Below, piece by piece: positions 32,106 through 42,639 of a stretch of DNA of 64,000 nt. This stretch comes from Chlorocebus sabaeus (taxonomy: Eukaryota > Chordata > Mammalia > Primates > Cercopithecidae), in assembly GCF_047675955.1 (NCBI RefSeq), contig NC_132904.1, positions 80,915,447 through 80,979,446 on the forward strand. Direction: 5' to 3'. The translations under genes and the position numbers were made by a program. Under the pieces are notes generated by a model. That model saw only the letters and a list, made by a program, of their open reading frames with translations, made no database searches and had not been told where the DNA came from. The stretch's first letter is position 1. The number at the start of each line of letters is the position of its first letter.

Positions 32106-32344
32106 TTTTTAGTAAACACCTTTTAAACTCAACACGTATGTAGGCAACAGGCTCAAGGAAAAGAAAGAGTTTGGGAACACCAATGCCAAACATATTTATT
32201 GGTTCTAAAATAGTGAAATAGGACTTGACACCAACACTGATAATATCAACATGCTAATTATAAAGCCATACAAAAAGCTCAATCAGGTAATCCTGTGAAT
32301 TTGGAATGTGTGCTCATTCCAGCTGAATTTGATGCTTCAGATCC

Positions 32345-32640
32345 TTTCCTGATAACACATGCAGTGTGCCAGGCACCAGGGATGACACAATGCCCTACCC
32401 TGTAGGATCTTTTCAGTCTAGTGAAGAAGGCAATCTTACCAAAAAATAATGACAATACAGTGCAACAAAAACAATGGGAAAGCTTAGTGGCAAGTAATGT
32501 GGGAACATGGGTACAGAGGAAATACTGTCTGAAGAAGAGAAAGCTTTGCAGAGATGATAACCCATTCAGGGATTTGATGAATCAATAGATATTCACCAGG
32601 AAGAGAAGAGAGAGCTGGGACAAAAGTTAGAATGGACAAA
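32345..32640 (-). mobile_element. L2 LINE 3' region
   Basis: Minus-strand L2: gcagtgtgccaggcaccagg, gatgacacaatgccctaccc, aggatcttttcagtctagtg, then agaaagctttgcagagatga and aagagaagagagagctggga. Confidence 0.75.
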
Positions 32641-32839
32641 TGCTTATCACACTAAATTCTTGCCCAGGGCCAATGTGTAAAAGTTTCAAGCTTAATTATT
32701 TATGATTGCTATTATAATTACATATTACACAGTTAAATTTATTACAAAGTTTGTAATATATCCCCAATCTAAAGGAAAATCCCCAATCTAAAGGAAAATG
32801 CTGTCAGCTGTTTTCATCAAAGCCATGTCTCTAGCCTTC

Positions 32840-33010
32840 TCTTGTCATTCACTGGTTGAACGTATTTGTTAAATATCTGCTATTTGTCGAGAACTCTGCC
32901 AGAAACTAGGGATGTAACTGAAGAAAGGAGAAGCATTTCTTGTCTTTGTGGAGCTTGAAATCTAGTGGAAACATCAGACGTTTAACACACATTGAGCATG
33001 TGGAGAAGTA
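32840..33010 (-). mobile_element. L2 LINE 3' region (second copy)
   Basis: Minus-strand L2 terminus again: cttgtcattcactggttgaa, cgtatttgttaaatatctgc, gagaactctgccagaaacta, gggatgtaactgaagaaagg, ttgtggagcttgaaatctag. Its terminal order restarts, so it is a separate copy from 32345-32640. Confidence 0.8.
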
Positions 33011-33394
33011 TTCAACAGGGATGGGCAGGAAATGCTTTTATATCTGATTTTGTGCTTCAAAAAATGGCAATAGTAATTATTTTGTTACCTAATTTCTAGG
33101 GTGATTGGTATAGGTTATGACAATACTTTAAAGCATGGTAAAATATAGAAAAATTTAAGGTGAAGGTATTATTGTTGTCACTCTTCTTACATCTACCTAA
33201 TTGAATTTATTTAAAATAGCCTAAAATTTGCATTTTTTCTTAATATATTCATCAATAAAAAATTATCTTTAAACATTATTCCTTCCACATGAAGTATTGA
33301 ATACCAACTGTTTATGTTTTTTCATGAGAAATCAGCATAATTATTCTTCCTGTCTAGTTATCTAGTCATGTCCTTTTGAAGAAATAAAATGATG
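33011..33394. other. No recognised feature
   Basis: About 380 bp, nothing recognised. Confidence 0.5.
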
Positions 33395-33485
33395 CCACCT
33401 GTTGAGTGATGTGCCCACGTTCATGCAGAGTGAGGACAGAATTGAAAGATCCCTACTTTATGTTCCAAAGAATTTAGCTTATCAA
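33395..33485 (-). mobile_element. MIR fragment
   Basis: gagtgatgtgcccacgttca, tgcagagtgaggacagaatt, gaaagatccctactttatgt match the reverse-complement MIR core (taacttgcccaaggtcacacagctagtgagtggcagagccggg…). Diverged. Confidence 0.5.
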
Positions 33486-33599
33486 ATATTTATTTAAAGT
33501 CAGGGAAAAATGAAGAAATAAAGACATCAATGCCAGTCTGGGATACAAATACCAACAAAGAGTCCAGTTTGAAAGCCTCTTTGAAAAGGGAGGAGGTAA

Positions 33600-33840
33600 A
33601 GTGACCAAGCCAACAGATGCTGGAGCCAGACTGAGTCCACAACTTGCCTCCACTGTTTATTAACTATATGACCTTGTGTGTAAAATGTCTGTATTAATTT
33701 TTGCTGATATCTAACACTGGGGTGATAACAGTTGCTATTTTGAGGGCTTTTGGAAAGGTTCAATAAATTCATAGATGTAAAGGTTTTAGAGTAGTGTACT
33801 CAGGGCTCACTATTATCTCCTATTATCTACTATTATTGTT
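33600..33840 (+). mobile_element. MIR SINE with internal disruption
   Basis: tgctggagccagactgagtc, cttgcctccactgtttatta, actatatgaccttgtgtgta, aaatgtctgtattaattttt, ggggtgataacagttgctat. The first half fits MIR well. The ccttgggcaagtt-to-cctcatctg section has been lost. Confidence 0.7.
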
Positions 33841-35044
33841 GTTAACTCTCATGACTACCCTTAAACCTACACCTCTTCTAATGGAAGAAAACTGGAGAAA
33901 GTAGAACCAGCTCAGAGCTCTCATATTTACTTCTTGATGGAGATGGTTGAAAGCTCAGTGAAGTGCAACCAGACATTGAGAAACTTATCTTTTCCACCTA
34001 TTAAAGGGAACAGATTTGTCAATTTCAAACTCTCGTCTACCTGAAAACGAAAGACTTCCTTCTTCTAACCTAATCACAGTAACTTATCTGTCTAAAGTCC
34101 TCCCTACCTATCTATCCATGACTCTTTTCCAACTAATCTTCCCTGTCTGAAGAATATAGATATCCAAGTTATTACTCAAGTTACCAAAATTTCAGAGCTA
34201 AAAATTACTTGATAGCTTAACCCTCATCAGAAAGGCAATTTCACATTTTTACTGCATTTTGCATTTCCATCATTATTTCTTCTACTGTATGGAAGGCCAG
34301 GTTGGGGACCATTTGGATTATAGAGGGTAAAATACATGATATTTCTTTTGTACATTTAATAAAAGCTGAGGTGAAGAAAATGAGAGATTCAAGCCTCATT
34401 ATATTACTTTTTAATCCTTTGCAATGCAATCCTAATGCTATGTATATAAAATTTGAGATCCGTAATCAGAGCTCACTTTGGCTGAGGGTCCAATTGCATT
34501 AGAAATTACCTTGAGAGAAGTACTGTAAATGCAAACTCATGAAAATAAGAGAAAAGAAAGAAAAGAAATGTCAGCCAGATCAATTTGTTTTCCCATAGAT
34601 CATCTTTCCAAATGTGGGCCAGCAGGAACAAATTTTATGCTGACCTTGGAAAATAACTGCAGCAATTTGTATGTGAAACATGGATTTGGAAATTTTGAAA
34701 CCAGTATATTTTCAGAATGTGAAAGTAACATTTTGGAGTAAAGCAAAAGTCCTGTACATGAGTAAATACTAAGCCCTTACAAAGCATATTCAAGACTGTT
34801 TTTCAAGTTATGATATTTAAGCTTTTTAGGATATTGACCCTCCCTACTTCTAAACTCCCAAACTACTAATAATTTTCTACCCTATTAGATTTTGCAACAG
34901 GCTACAGAGTTATAATAAAAACCTTCTTTATTTTTAATTGGACTGATAGTGGTGGTGTAATATCCCAAGAGAAAGAGTCACATGAAGATTCTTATCTCCT
35001 ACAGTGAGAATCACATGTTGAAGTGAAGATGGTGTCACAATTTA
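33841..35044. other. 1.2 kb without recognised feature
   Basis: No repeat recognised apart from a short gaaaagaaagaaaagaaat purine run at 34550-34568. Frames of 62-70 codons on both strands show no motif. Confidence 0.5.
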
Positions 35045-35092
35045 TGTTTCGTTTCTTTTCTTTTTTTCTTTTTTTTTTCTTTTAACCTGAGG
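35045..35092. repeat. Pyrimidine-rich low-complexity tract
   Basis: cgtttcttttctttttttct followed by ttttttttcttttaacctg. No SINE body adjoins it. Confidence 0.85.
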
Positions 35093-35161
35093 TTTCAAAA
35101 TCCTTCTCTGGTACTTTGTAATAACAGAGTTGGATTACCTGTGAGGCTTTGAGGTATAGAA

Positions 35162-35383
35162 CAAGTGTTAGCAAATTGCAACTTGTGGGCCAAATTCTTC
35201 TCACTTCGTGTTTTTGCAAATAAAGATTTATTGGAACACGGCAGGTCATTTGTTTATTTATTGTTGATAATTGCTTCTCAGCTACATCAGCAGAATTGAA
35301 TAGTTGTATCAGAGACTGTCTGGCCTGCAAAGCCAAAAATATTTACAATTTGACCCTTCGTTTAAAAAGTTTGCTACCCTTTG
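35162..35383 (+). mobile_element. hAT-like non-autonomous DNA transposon (copy 1)
   Basis: Starts caagtgttagcaaattgcaa and ends aagtttgctaccctttg. The ends are imperfect inverted repeats (gttagcaaatt against aagtttgctac). Interior strings tttttgcaaataaagattta, ttggaacacggcaggtcatt and actgtctggcctgcaaagcc match a common mammalian hAT family (CAGGGGT…GGCAAACT ends) that I cannot name with certainty (Tip100/Arthur-type suspected). Candidate 8-bp TSDs gtatagaa and gtacaaag agree at 5 of 8 positions. A second copy lies at 52200-52424 in opposite orientation. Confidence 0.75.
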
Positions 35384-35734
35384 GTACAAAGGAAAAGGCA
35401 GTGGGTTAAGAAGCAGTAAAGAAAGTAGTATTTCTGAAGGTGTTATCTCTTCTATTTATCAAAGCAGTCATCAGAAACCTACAGTATTTTATTTTTATAA
35501 ATAAAAAACCGCTATGTGTTTACATATTATTTTGTAGCCTTGCCTTTTTTTTTTCTGAAACTAATTATCAAGGTGAATTTCAACACTCTTTCCTTCAAGG
35601 CTCTCAGTTAAGTCATATAGTGCAAAGTATTCTTTGATACTCTCAAATAGATCTGACCATTCCTTTCTATGGCTAACTTGCATTTACTCCTGTATTAGAG
35701 AGTATTTCATTTGTTTATTTATTTTTAGGTCTTC
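35384..35734. other. No recognised feature
   Basis: About 350 bp, nothing recognised. Confidence 0.5.
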
Positions 35735-35850
35735 CCTTCACTCTAGCCTATAAGTTCCTCCAAACTTAGCATAGTGTCTTAATTAATTTTACATCTTGAA
35801 TCTTATATATGCCTAATATATAGCAGGTATCAGTACATATTTATGAAAGT
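35735..35850 (+). mobile_element. L2 LINE 3' fragment
   Basis: cactctagcctataagttcc, tccaaacttagcatagtgtc, then catcttgaatcttatatatg, cctaatatatagcaggtatc, agtacatatttatgaaag follow the L2 terminus (agactgtaagctccttgag…cctagcacatagtaggtactcaataaatatttg). Confidence 0.6.
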
Positions 35851-35884
35851 TAGCTAGGAAAAAAAGTGGTAAGCAGAAATCTTG

Positions 35885-36000
35885 AGAAATTAACTTGCTG
35901 AAGGTCACTCAGCTAGCATGTGATTAAGCTGGGATTTGAACCTAGATCTGAAACTAATTCAAGTATTCAAGTTCTCTTTCCATTTGTCTTACCGACGGTA
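35885..36000 (-). mobile_element. MIR fragment
   Basis: gaaattaacttgctgaaggt, cactcagctagcatgtgatt, aagctgggatttgaacctag, atctgaaactaattc: reverse-complement MIR core in order, including the classic gggatttgaacc string. Confidence 0.8.
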
Positions 36001-36020
36001 ACCTGGAGACTGCAGTTTTC

Positions 36021-36272
36021 TTTTTTGTTTTGAAACGTAATCTTGCTCTGTCGGCAAGCTGGAGTGCAGAGGCATGATCTTGGCTCCCTGCAACCTCCAC
36101 CTCCCTGGTTCAAGCAATTCTCCTACCTCAGCCTCCCGAGTAGCTGGGATTACAGGCACATGTCACCACGCCCAGCTAATTTTTGTATTTTTAGTAGGGG
36201 CGGGGTTTCACCATGTAAGCCAGGATGGTCTCAATCTCCTGACCTTGTGGTCCACCAGCCTTGGCCTTCCAA
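36021..36272 (-). mobile_element. Alu SINE, 5' truncated
   Basis: Minus-strand Alu running from a short T-rich end (ttttttgttttgaaacgtaa) to ccttggccttccaa. The first ~35 bases of the Alu 5' end are missing. A 15-bp TSD with two mismatches is visible: gagactgcagttttc at 36006-36020 and gagaatgcaattttc at 36273-36287. This is the second 5'-truncated Alu with a TSD in the window. Confidence 0.93.
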
Positions 36273-36287
36273 GAGAATGCAATTTTC

Positions 36288-36879
36288 ACGTTGATTCTAC
36301 TATTGAAATTTTGGGTTTCACTGTCTTTATCTGTAAAATAATTATGTTGCATTATGAAATGCCTTTCAAGACCTCTTTCCCTAATGTTCAATGTGTCTAG
36401 GATAGTCATTTCACCAAATAATTGCAGATAATATTTTTAAAAATTATGGTAAATGGCTATTTTGTGGTTCATCTCAGGGCTACAAAGGTCACGTATGGCC
36501 ATCTAATAAAAACATCATCTCAACGTGGGGACCAATCACTTCTCTGGTAGATGACTGTTAATGAGTTTTGAACGATATGGAAAGCGTCACCCAGCTGTGC
36601 ACAGATAGAATCTTGGCAGTCATTGGTTAGGGTACTGCTAAATAAATAAATGCATTGGGTCGGGGTGGAGGCTAGAGCAAATGACCTCTTAGATGTGTGA
36701 CCCCTTGGGAATATTAAGATATGTAATACATTCTGTATCGAGATTTCTATCATGCCCACAACGTAAGCCATTTACTTGGATTTTCCATTGCTGACCAGTT
36801 CTACTTATAATTTTTGTTAAGCCAATAGTTTCCTCCTGGTTAATTCTGCCCGTTGATGTTTAGTTTACCCTCTAGAGGG
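36288..36879. other. No firm feature
   Basis: gggtttcactgtctttatct and gtaaaataattatg at 36312-36345 hint at a MIR remnant, but it is too short. The rest is unrecognised, with moderate GC and a few CpGs around 36480-36660. Confidence 0.4.
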
Positions 36880-37309
36880 AAAAGAAATCAATCTCAACCC
36901 TCTCCCTTGACTATCTCCACTATAGGTTCTGGAAAAGCTAAATGTTTTTTATTTCTAGTCTTTCTTGCAGCAATGTGTGATCATATTTTGAATTCTGGCA
37001 AATGAGCTAAAAGTAGAATTCTGTGACATGGAGGAAAAATCTGGAAAAGCTTCTGTGGTCATGACAAATAAAACAGACATTATTGATGCCTCCCTGCAAC
37101 CCACTCCAAGCACCCTATGCTGAAATAGTACATGATGTTCAGAAATGCAGAGCCCATTTTGTGACAACAAAATGGCCAAGAGGTTTACAGGAATGTCAGC
37201 CCTGATATAATGGCAGCTTACCTCCAAAGTTCGTAATATGTGAGAAAAATAATGTTTATTTGTCACTCTTAGGCACATTGCTGATTGTAGCCTAGATCAT
37301 CACTATCTG
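36880..37309 (+). mobile_element. Possible unclassified old mammalian repeat
   Basis: The order aggttctggaaaagc, gaattctggcaaatgagcta, ccaagaggtttacaggaatg, gatataatggcagcttacct, taatatgtgagaaaaataat, gtttatttgtcactctt resembles a common ancient repeat ending …cttgttatgtgagaaaataaa…gtttaagccactgtta. I cannot assign the family. 42130-42260 may be an upstream part of the same kind of element. Confidence 0.35.
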
Positions 37310-37550
37310 ATACAGATTGCATAAGGGTCTTTACAGCCAAAAATATCTGGGTTTGAATCCTCATTCTGACAATTTATGACCTTAGGTGAGTAATTATATC
37401 TCTAAAATGAAGTATGTTCATCTAAAAATTGGAACAACAATAATATTCACAGGCTTGTTATGAAGAGTAAAAGAGATAACACAGGTGAGAGCACTATGGA
37501 AAGTATGGACATGTGGTAAGTCCTTAACAAATATCAGATAGTGTCTCTCT
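37310..37550 (+). mobile_element. MIR SINE, near complete
   Basis: ctgggtttgaatcctcattc, tgacaatttatgaccttagg, tgagtaattatatctctaaa, cacaggcttgttatgaagag, taaaagagataacacaggtg, catgtggtaagtccttaaca. All landmarks in plus order. Confidence 0.85.
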
Positions 37551-37584
37551 TATTATTACTTTTTCTTTTCATTATTTATAATAT

Positions 37585-37815
37585 TTGAGCCATGTGCCAA
37601 GCTGTGTACCTAAGGTAAATAATTAATTTAGCATAAGTAAATTATTTTCTTTTTTAGTACTATTTAATAAACTTATTAAGTAGAAATAATTACATTCATT
37701 TACTAAAGAAGAAAAATAAAACTCAAGGACGTTAAGTAATTTGCCAAAGGTCAGGCTGTTAGGAAATGATAGAATTCAAATTTTATTCTAGATCTCACCT
37801 AAATTCTACACATTT
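37585..37815 (-). mobile_element. MIR SINE
   Basis: Minus-strand MIR: gtgccaagctgtgtacctaa, aataaaactcaaggacgtta, agtaatttgccaaaggtcag, gctgttaggaaatgatagaa, ttcaaattttattctagatc. Confidence 0.75.
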
Positions 37816-38031
37816 ACTTTCAAGTCTATGTTTTTCTTCTACCCGAGAAGAAAGATATTCCATGGAACGTTTATAGGTATGCTAGGAAGAGTAATATTCA
37901 GGGAACTGTAGAATAAATTACTTAGGTTTGCTTGCTACAGAATTTCTCAAACCCTTAATATGCTAATGCATATAGGTAAGCTATGACGGGATTCTAATAA
38001 TGAATGTTTTCCACTTTTATGGCACACGTGG

Positions 38032-38465
38032 TGTATATGAGTTGAACTGTGTCCCCCAAAATGATATATTGAAATTTTACCTCCTACTACCTGTTGTGAC
38101 TGTGACCTTATTTGGAAACAGAGTCTTTGTAAATGTAGTCAATTTAATTGCCCTAATCCAAAATAATTGCCTTCCTTAAAAGAAGGGAAAATTTGTACAC
38201 ACACAGGGATATCATCATATGAAGACAAAAAAACAGAGATTAAGATGATATATCTAAAAGCCAAGGAATGCCAACTATTGTAAGCAAACCACCAAAAGTT
38301 AGGAGAGAGGCATGGAACAGAGCTTCCTCATGGTCCTCAGAAACCAACCTTGCCAACATCTTAATGTTGAACTTACCCTAGCCTCTAAAACTGAGACAAT
38401 ACATTTCCATTACGTAAGTCACCAATTTGGGGTACTTCGTTTCAGAAGCCTAACAAAGTAATACA
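38032..38465 (+). mobile_element. MaLR LTR, MLT1 type
   Basis: Starts tgtatatgagttgaactgtg, then tcccccaaaatgatatattg, gtgaccttatttggaaacag, agtctttgtaaatgtagtca, a ctaatccaaaataattgcc block, gagagaggcatggaacagag, cagaaaccaaccttgcc, cctctaaaactgagacaata, and ends ttcagaagcctaacaaag…ataca. This is the MLT1 order. Likely 5-bp TSD: cgtgg (38027-38031) and catgg (38466-38470), one mismatch. Solo LTR without internal region. Confidence 0.9.
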
Positions 38466-39189
38466 CATGGAAAAACACTTTTTGGAAAAGTTTCTCAATT
38501 AGGTTACCTCCTGGTTTTAACTGTTTGACAACCTCAAGTTGTTTTAGCCATTCCTCGTGTGATGGGCTAAGTGCATGATCTCAATATTGACCTAAATTAT
38601 TATAAACATGATTTTCATCTCATTATTAAAGCCAGAAGTAGGGGTGCTGGGGACAGAATATTAATGGGTCAGAAAATAGTTCCCAAAGGCATGGTGTCTA
38701 AAGCAGGATGTATTATGGGCACCCCTTGCCCCTACCTTCTTTTTTGAATTTTGACTTGAACTTTAGTAACCAGATAAAGTTCTGCAACTTTGTAAGGTCT
38801 AGGGTATTATTTCCCGTAAAGACTTTTTTTAAATGAATTTGAAAATGGCATCCTTTCTTCTACATTTTACTTCAACCCTTTGGAAAAGCCTCTGAATAAT
38901 CAGATTTTATTAGTAAAAAAATCACTGCTTAAAAGCTGTCATGAGAAATATACAAAGCTATGATATCTACATTGTGAATGACACACCCTTGGATGTGAAA
39001 CTCTTGTGCTTTACAAAATCATGTACAGCATCTGACATGACCCAGTGCTATCGTGACTGTAAATATAGGCATCCTTCAAAGGTAGTTGGCATACTTTTAT
39101 CTTCATAAATCCTGAGCAGTCTTAACTAACAAAAGACCCTACTAATTGTTGTAGAAGAAATATTTATCAACAAATATACACCAATGTAG
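38466..39189. other. No recognised feature
   Basis: About 720 bp, nothing recognised. Confidence 0.5.
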
Positions 39190-39267
39190 TCACTTTTGGC
39201 AGAGAGGATTGTTTGAGACTAGGAGTTTAAGACCAGCCTGGGCAACATAGTGAGACTTTGCCTCTAA
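39190..39267 (+). mobile_element. Alu left-monomer fragment (AluJ/FLAM-like)
   Basis: gattgtttgagactaggagt, ttaagaccagcctgggcaac, atagtgagactttgcctcta match the Alu left monomer from about position 55 to the middle A-rich region. caggagttcaagaccagcctgggcaacatag-type sequence is typical of AluJ or of free left monomers. Both the 5' end and the right monomer are absent. Confidence 0.75.
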
Positions 39268-39299
39268 AACAAACAAACAAACAAACAAACAAAAAATAA

Positions 39300-39326
<27 letters not shown>
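39266..39326 (+). repeat. (AAAC)n followed by (CA)n
   Basis: Six or more aaac units (39266-39293) lead into 13 CA units (39299-39325). It grew from the A-rich end of the Alu fragment just upstream. Confidence 0.95.
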
Positions 39327-39330
<4 letters not shown>

Positions 39331-39405
39331 TATATTTATATCCAAGATGAATCTTTGATTATTCTGGCTTAAAAAAATCCAGACTAAAATGACAAGGATC
39401 ATACT

Positions 39406-39472
39406 TTTCAAAAGGTTTTTAACCTGAAGAGGTTAACAGGAATGCCCGAGGGGCTTCATGAACCTTTTGAAA
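39406..39472. other. Nested inverted repeats (hairpin potential)
   Basis: Outer arms tttcaaaaggtt (39406-39417) and aaccttttgaaa (39461-39472) are perfectly complementary over 12 bp. Inside them ttaacct (39419-39425) pairs with aggttaa (39430-39436) around the loop gaag. The structure ends where the L1 begins. Confidence 0.85.
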
Positions 39473-39473
39473 T

Positions 39474-39969
39474 TACAATAGCAAAGACTTGGAATCAACC
39501 CAAATGTCCATCAGTGACAGATTGGATTAAGAAAATGTGGCACATATACACCATGGAATACTATGCAGCCATAAAAAAGGATGAGTTTGTGTCCTTTGTA
39601 GGGACATGGATGCAGCTGGAAACCATCATTCTTAGCAAACTATCACAAGAACAGAAAACCAAACACCGCATGTTCTCACTCATAGGTGGGAACTGAACAA
39701 TGAGATCACTTGGACTCGGGAAGGGGAACATCACACACCGGGGCCTATCATGGGGAGGGGGGAGGGGGGAGGGATTGCATTGGGAGTTATACCTGATGTA
39801 AATGACGAGTTGATGGGTGCAGCACACCAACATGGCACAAGTATACATATGTAACAAACCTGCACGTTATGCACATGTACCCTACAACTTAAAGTATAAT
39901 AATAATAAATAAAAATAAATAAAATAAAATAAAATAAAAACCAAAAAAAATAAATAAAAAAAATAAAAT
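39474..39969 (+). mobile_element. L1P LINE 3' end, 5' truncated; young, possibly Old World monkey type
   Basis: Plus-strand L1 from acaatagcaaagacttggaa through the ORF2 C-terminus, which stays open to its stop at 39696 (last residues …FSLIGGN), then the complete 3' UTR with the G-rich tract (39751-39773) and a (TAAA)n/A-rich tail to about 39969. The ORF2 piece is unbroken and the 3' UTR little diverged, so it is relatively young. Ending ccctacaacttaaagtataa with tgcacgttatgcacatgtac differs from human L1PA and fits, from memory, cercopithecoid L1. No clear TSD found. Confidence 0.93.
39751..39773 (+). other. L1 3' UTR G-rich polypurine tract (G-quadruplex motif)
   Basis: tggggaggggggaggggg followed by gaggg holds four or more G-runs of at least three with single-base loops. 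It is a conserved feature of primate L1 3' UTRs. The same tract recurs in shorter form at 54759-54779. Confidence 0.85.
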
Positions 39970-40254
39970 GTTTGTGTTCATTTGCATTTTTCCAGAAATA
40001 GGATCCATATATTTTATCAGATATGCAAAGGAGTAAGTATCACAAAATATATTTAAAACCACTGTTCTACAGCATAGAGCTTTGAGGCCTTACTCATCCA
40101 CATCTATGTAAGAGAGTATATCTAGGAGGGCATCTTGAGAACCTACGCCTGACCACAGATATTCCTTCTGCCAACCACCATGAAGACATGGAGTGGTCTT
40201 CCATTCATGTTATTGTCAATATCGGGTTATTGAATCCTCCTAAGAAACTGGAGA
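39970..40254. other. No recognised feature
   Basis: Nothing recognised. Confidence 0.5.
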
Positions 40255-40345
40255 GAATGGAATGAGATGATACATTTAGCATATAGTTAGTTATATAGTT
40301 AGCATATAGTAATCATTCAATAAATGTTTCCTAATGTTGTTATCC
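40255..40345 (+). mobile_element. MIR/L2 3' fragment
   Basis: gatgatacatttagcatata, then gttagcatatagtaatcatt, caataaatgtttcctaatgt, tgtt fits the MIR 3' end (taatacatgtaaagcgcttagc…agtaagcgctcaataaatgtt). A short internal repeat of atagttag is present. Confidence 0.6.
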
Positions 40346-41139
40346 CTCATTGGGATGGTTCCTAGTGAATATGGCTCTACTTATAACCTGCCATGTTTTG
40401 CACTACAGGTATAATCTATTATTCCATTTCACTCTTCGTACTTATTAAAATTTGGCTGAACAAGTGGTATTAATAGAATATTTACTAAATAATTTGTTCT
40501 TCATCTAGGCTTTTAGATACTCTAAAATCTATCTTTGAATTAATCTAGGCCATCAGAAAGCAATCTATCAGACCAAATCAATGTTTTCCTATTCCCATCC
40601 CTCCCCTTTTCAATGCAAAAAATTGCTTTTTAGAGAGTCATGGTTTGTCATCAGCCTATCTACCTGTATTAAAGGATTTTATTTTTTAGAGAGCACCGTA
40701 CAGTCTGTTATATAGAACTTTAGATGTGAGGAAAAACAGGAAATATTTTTCTGTACTTTAAATTTCAGGAAAATATGTTTCTCCAGAGGAAAAAAAAGTT
40801 TATTTCAAATATCACAGGAATTGTAAATAATAACACTTATCATGGCTTCTTCTTTCATTTGATTCTAAAATTAACCCAGAATTAAAATTTTAATTGACTT
40901 TTAGTAACTACAGGGGATCCCTGTGGCATATATTATACAAATGGTGCTCCCCTGACTTCATCTGTTTTTAAACCCAGGTCCTTTCATATTTCTGATTATT
41001 TCCCCTATTTTTATTCTTATTTTTCTTCATGCATTATATTCATATTTATAAAACAAATTAAAATCCTCCTCAAATAAGAGGCAAATATGCATACATACTC
41101 ACATAAACTTTATGTAAATAAATAAATAAAGCTCAGAAC
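40346..41139. other. No recognised feature
   Basis: About 790 bp, AT-rich, nothing recognised. Confidence 0.5.
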
Positions 41140-41315
41140 CCAACTACCTTGGCAAGTTAATTAATCTCTCTGAACTTTATTTCTTTTACCTTAAAAAATA
41201 TTAATGGTACATTCTTCATGGGTCTGTGACATATAGCATTTGATTTATTGATATACAGTATTTTAATTGAGCACCTGGAACATAGTGGATACTTCATAAG
41301 TTTGGTCCCTTTATT
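41140..41315 (+). mobile_element. MIR SINE
   Basis: ccaactaccttggcaagtta, attaatctctctgaacttta, tttcttttaccttaaaaaat, gagcacctggaacatagtgg, atacttcataag: plus-strand MIR, diverged. Confidence 0.7.
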
Positions 41316-41874
41316 GTCCTTTTAAAGAAATTGTAATTTTGAGAAATTAGTAGTCAGCAGAAATATTAATTTGCCAGTAATTTTAGGAAAGTGGAGATTC
41401 CAATTCTTGGCATGAGGTGAAGACTTAAAAGGACCTTGCCTCAGCAGATTTAGGTTGAAACACTAATTAGAACAGACTGTAACAACAGAGGAGAAGTAGA
41501 ATGGATACACTATGCCCCATATATAAATCCATATAGTAATTAAAATACAGTCATAGTTCTCAAGAATGACAGCTCTTGGTCAAGAAGTTTCCTGGGCTGA
41601 AGTATTAGGATTGCTAAATTCAGATGAGATCTTAAACAAATTTCTTGAGGTAGATAGTATCCATCTTTGTGCCTAAACCATATGATATTTTCCCATGGAC
41701 CTTGCCTTTGGAAAGGTTTATTGATTCATAGAATCTTTTTAAACAAATGAGACAATGTAGTCTAAGGAAAAATGAAGAAGAGTTCCTACTAAACAAAAGA
41801 AGACCTTCTCCCCCTACTGCTCCACCGCATGGTATGAAGTAGATGTGTTTTTCTCCTACTAGCTGAAAAAGTGC
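41316..41874. other. No recognised feature
   Basis: About 560 bp, nothing recognised. The 81-codon minus frame at 41632-41877 has no motif. Confidence 0.5.
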
Positions 41875-42050
41875 CAAACTAGAAGTCCTAAAACCTTGAT
41901 TTCCATTATAGCTCTACCACATTCTGGCTCAGGAAACTTGGGAAAGACAAAGCGTTTCCTTATAAATAGGGGTAATAATACATACACCACAAGGTTGCTA
42001 TGGAGATTAAATGAGGTATTATATATTAAGCCCTTGACACACTATTAAGT
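41875..42050 (+). mobile_element. MIR SINE
   Basis: ttatagctctaccacattct, ggctcaggaaacttgggaaa, aataggggtaataatacata, caccacaaggttgctatgga, gattaaatgaggtattatat, agcccttgacacactattaa: clear plus-strand MIR order. Confidence 0.85.
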
Positions 42051-42639
42051 GACTATGTGTGAAGAGAGGGGAACGATAGAAAGAATAAAATGCATAGTGA
42101 AACCAAGTGAAATGATGAAGTTGTTTTTGTAATTTTGTAATATATCAACTTGGCTAGGCTGAACTACATTTCCCAGAATTTTGTTTCCTGTATGTTTCCA
42201 GCTAGGGTGAGCCACAGAAAAAGATTCCTGCGGGAGATTTGTGGGTGTAAATGAAGGAGCTGCCATTTTGTAATATACACTTTGTTGCTTATCTGCTGGC
42301 TCAATTCATTGGCTTAAGTAGTGGTTAGGCCAAAGCACTAAGATATTTTTAATGTCTTAAAATAACTTTGTGGTAATATTCCCCGAAATTCTGGGAAGGG
42401 GTAATATGCCACCTGGCAACTGTTTATTAAAACAGACTATGTGGAACTTTATGAAAGAGAAAGGCAGGACTTGTAAAACTGAATGGCAGACAGTGGGTGC
42501 TCACAAATTATTTTTATTTTTGTCTTAAGTTTCTAAATCTTAGGGATGACTAAAGAGAACACACAGAAGAGTTATACTCCTTTCTTCTGTTCTCTGGATC
42601 CTACTCTCTTCCTTATAACACATATTTCTCTTCTGTCTT
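42051..42639. other. Unassigned; fragment of an unclassified old repeat at 42130-42260
   Basis: ctaggctgaactacatttcc, cagaattttgtttcctgtat, agctagggtgagccacag resembles a recurrent ancient mammalian motif (…ctacatttcccagaatcccttgcagctaggggtggcc…) whose family I cannot fix. The remainder is unrecognised. Confidence 0.4.

Noticed and set aside
39442..39696. 84-codon clean frame ending FSLIGGN
   Set aside because: It is the C-terminus of L1 ORF2 fused to a few flanking codons, not a separate gene.
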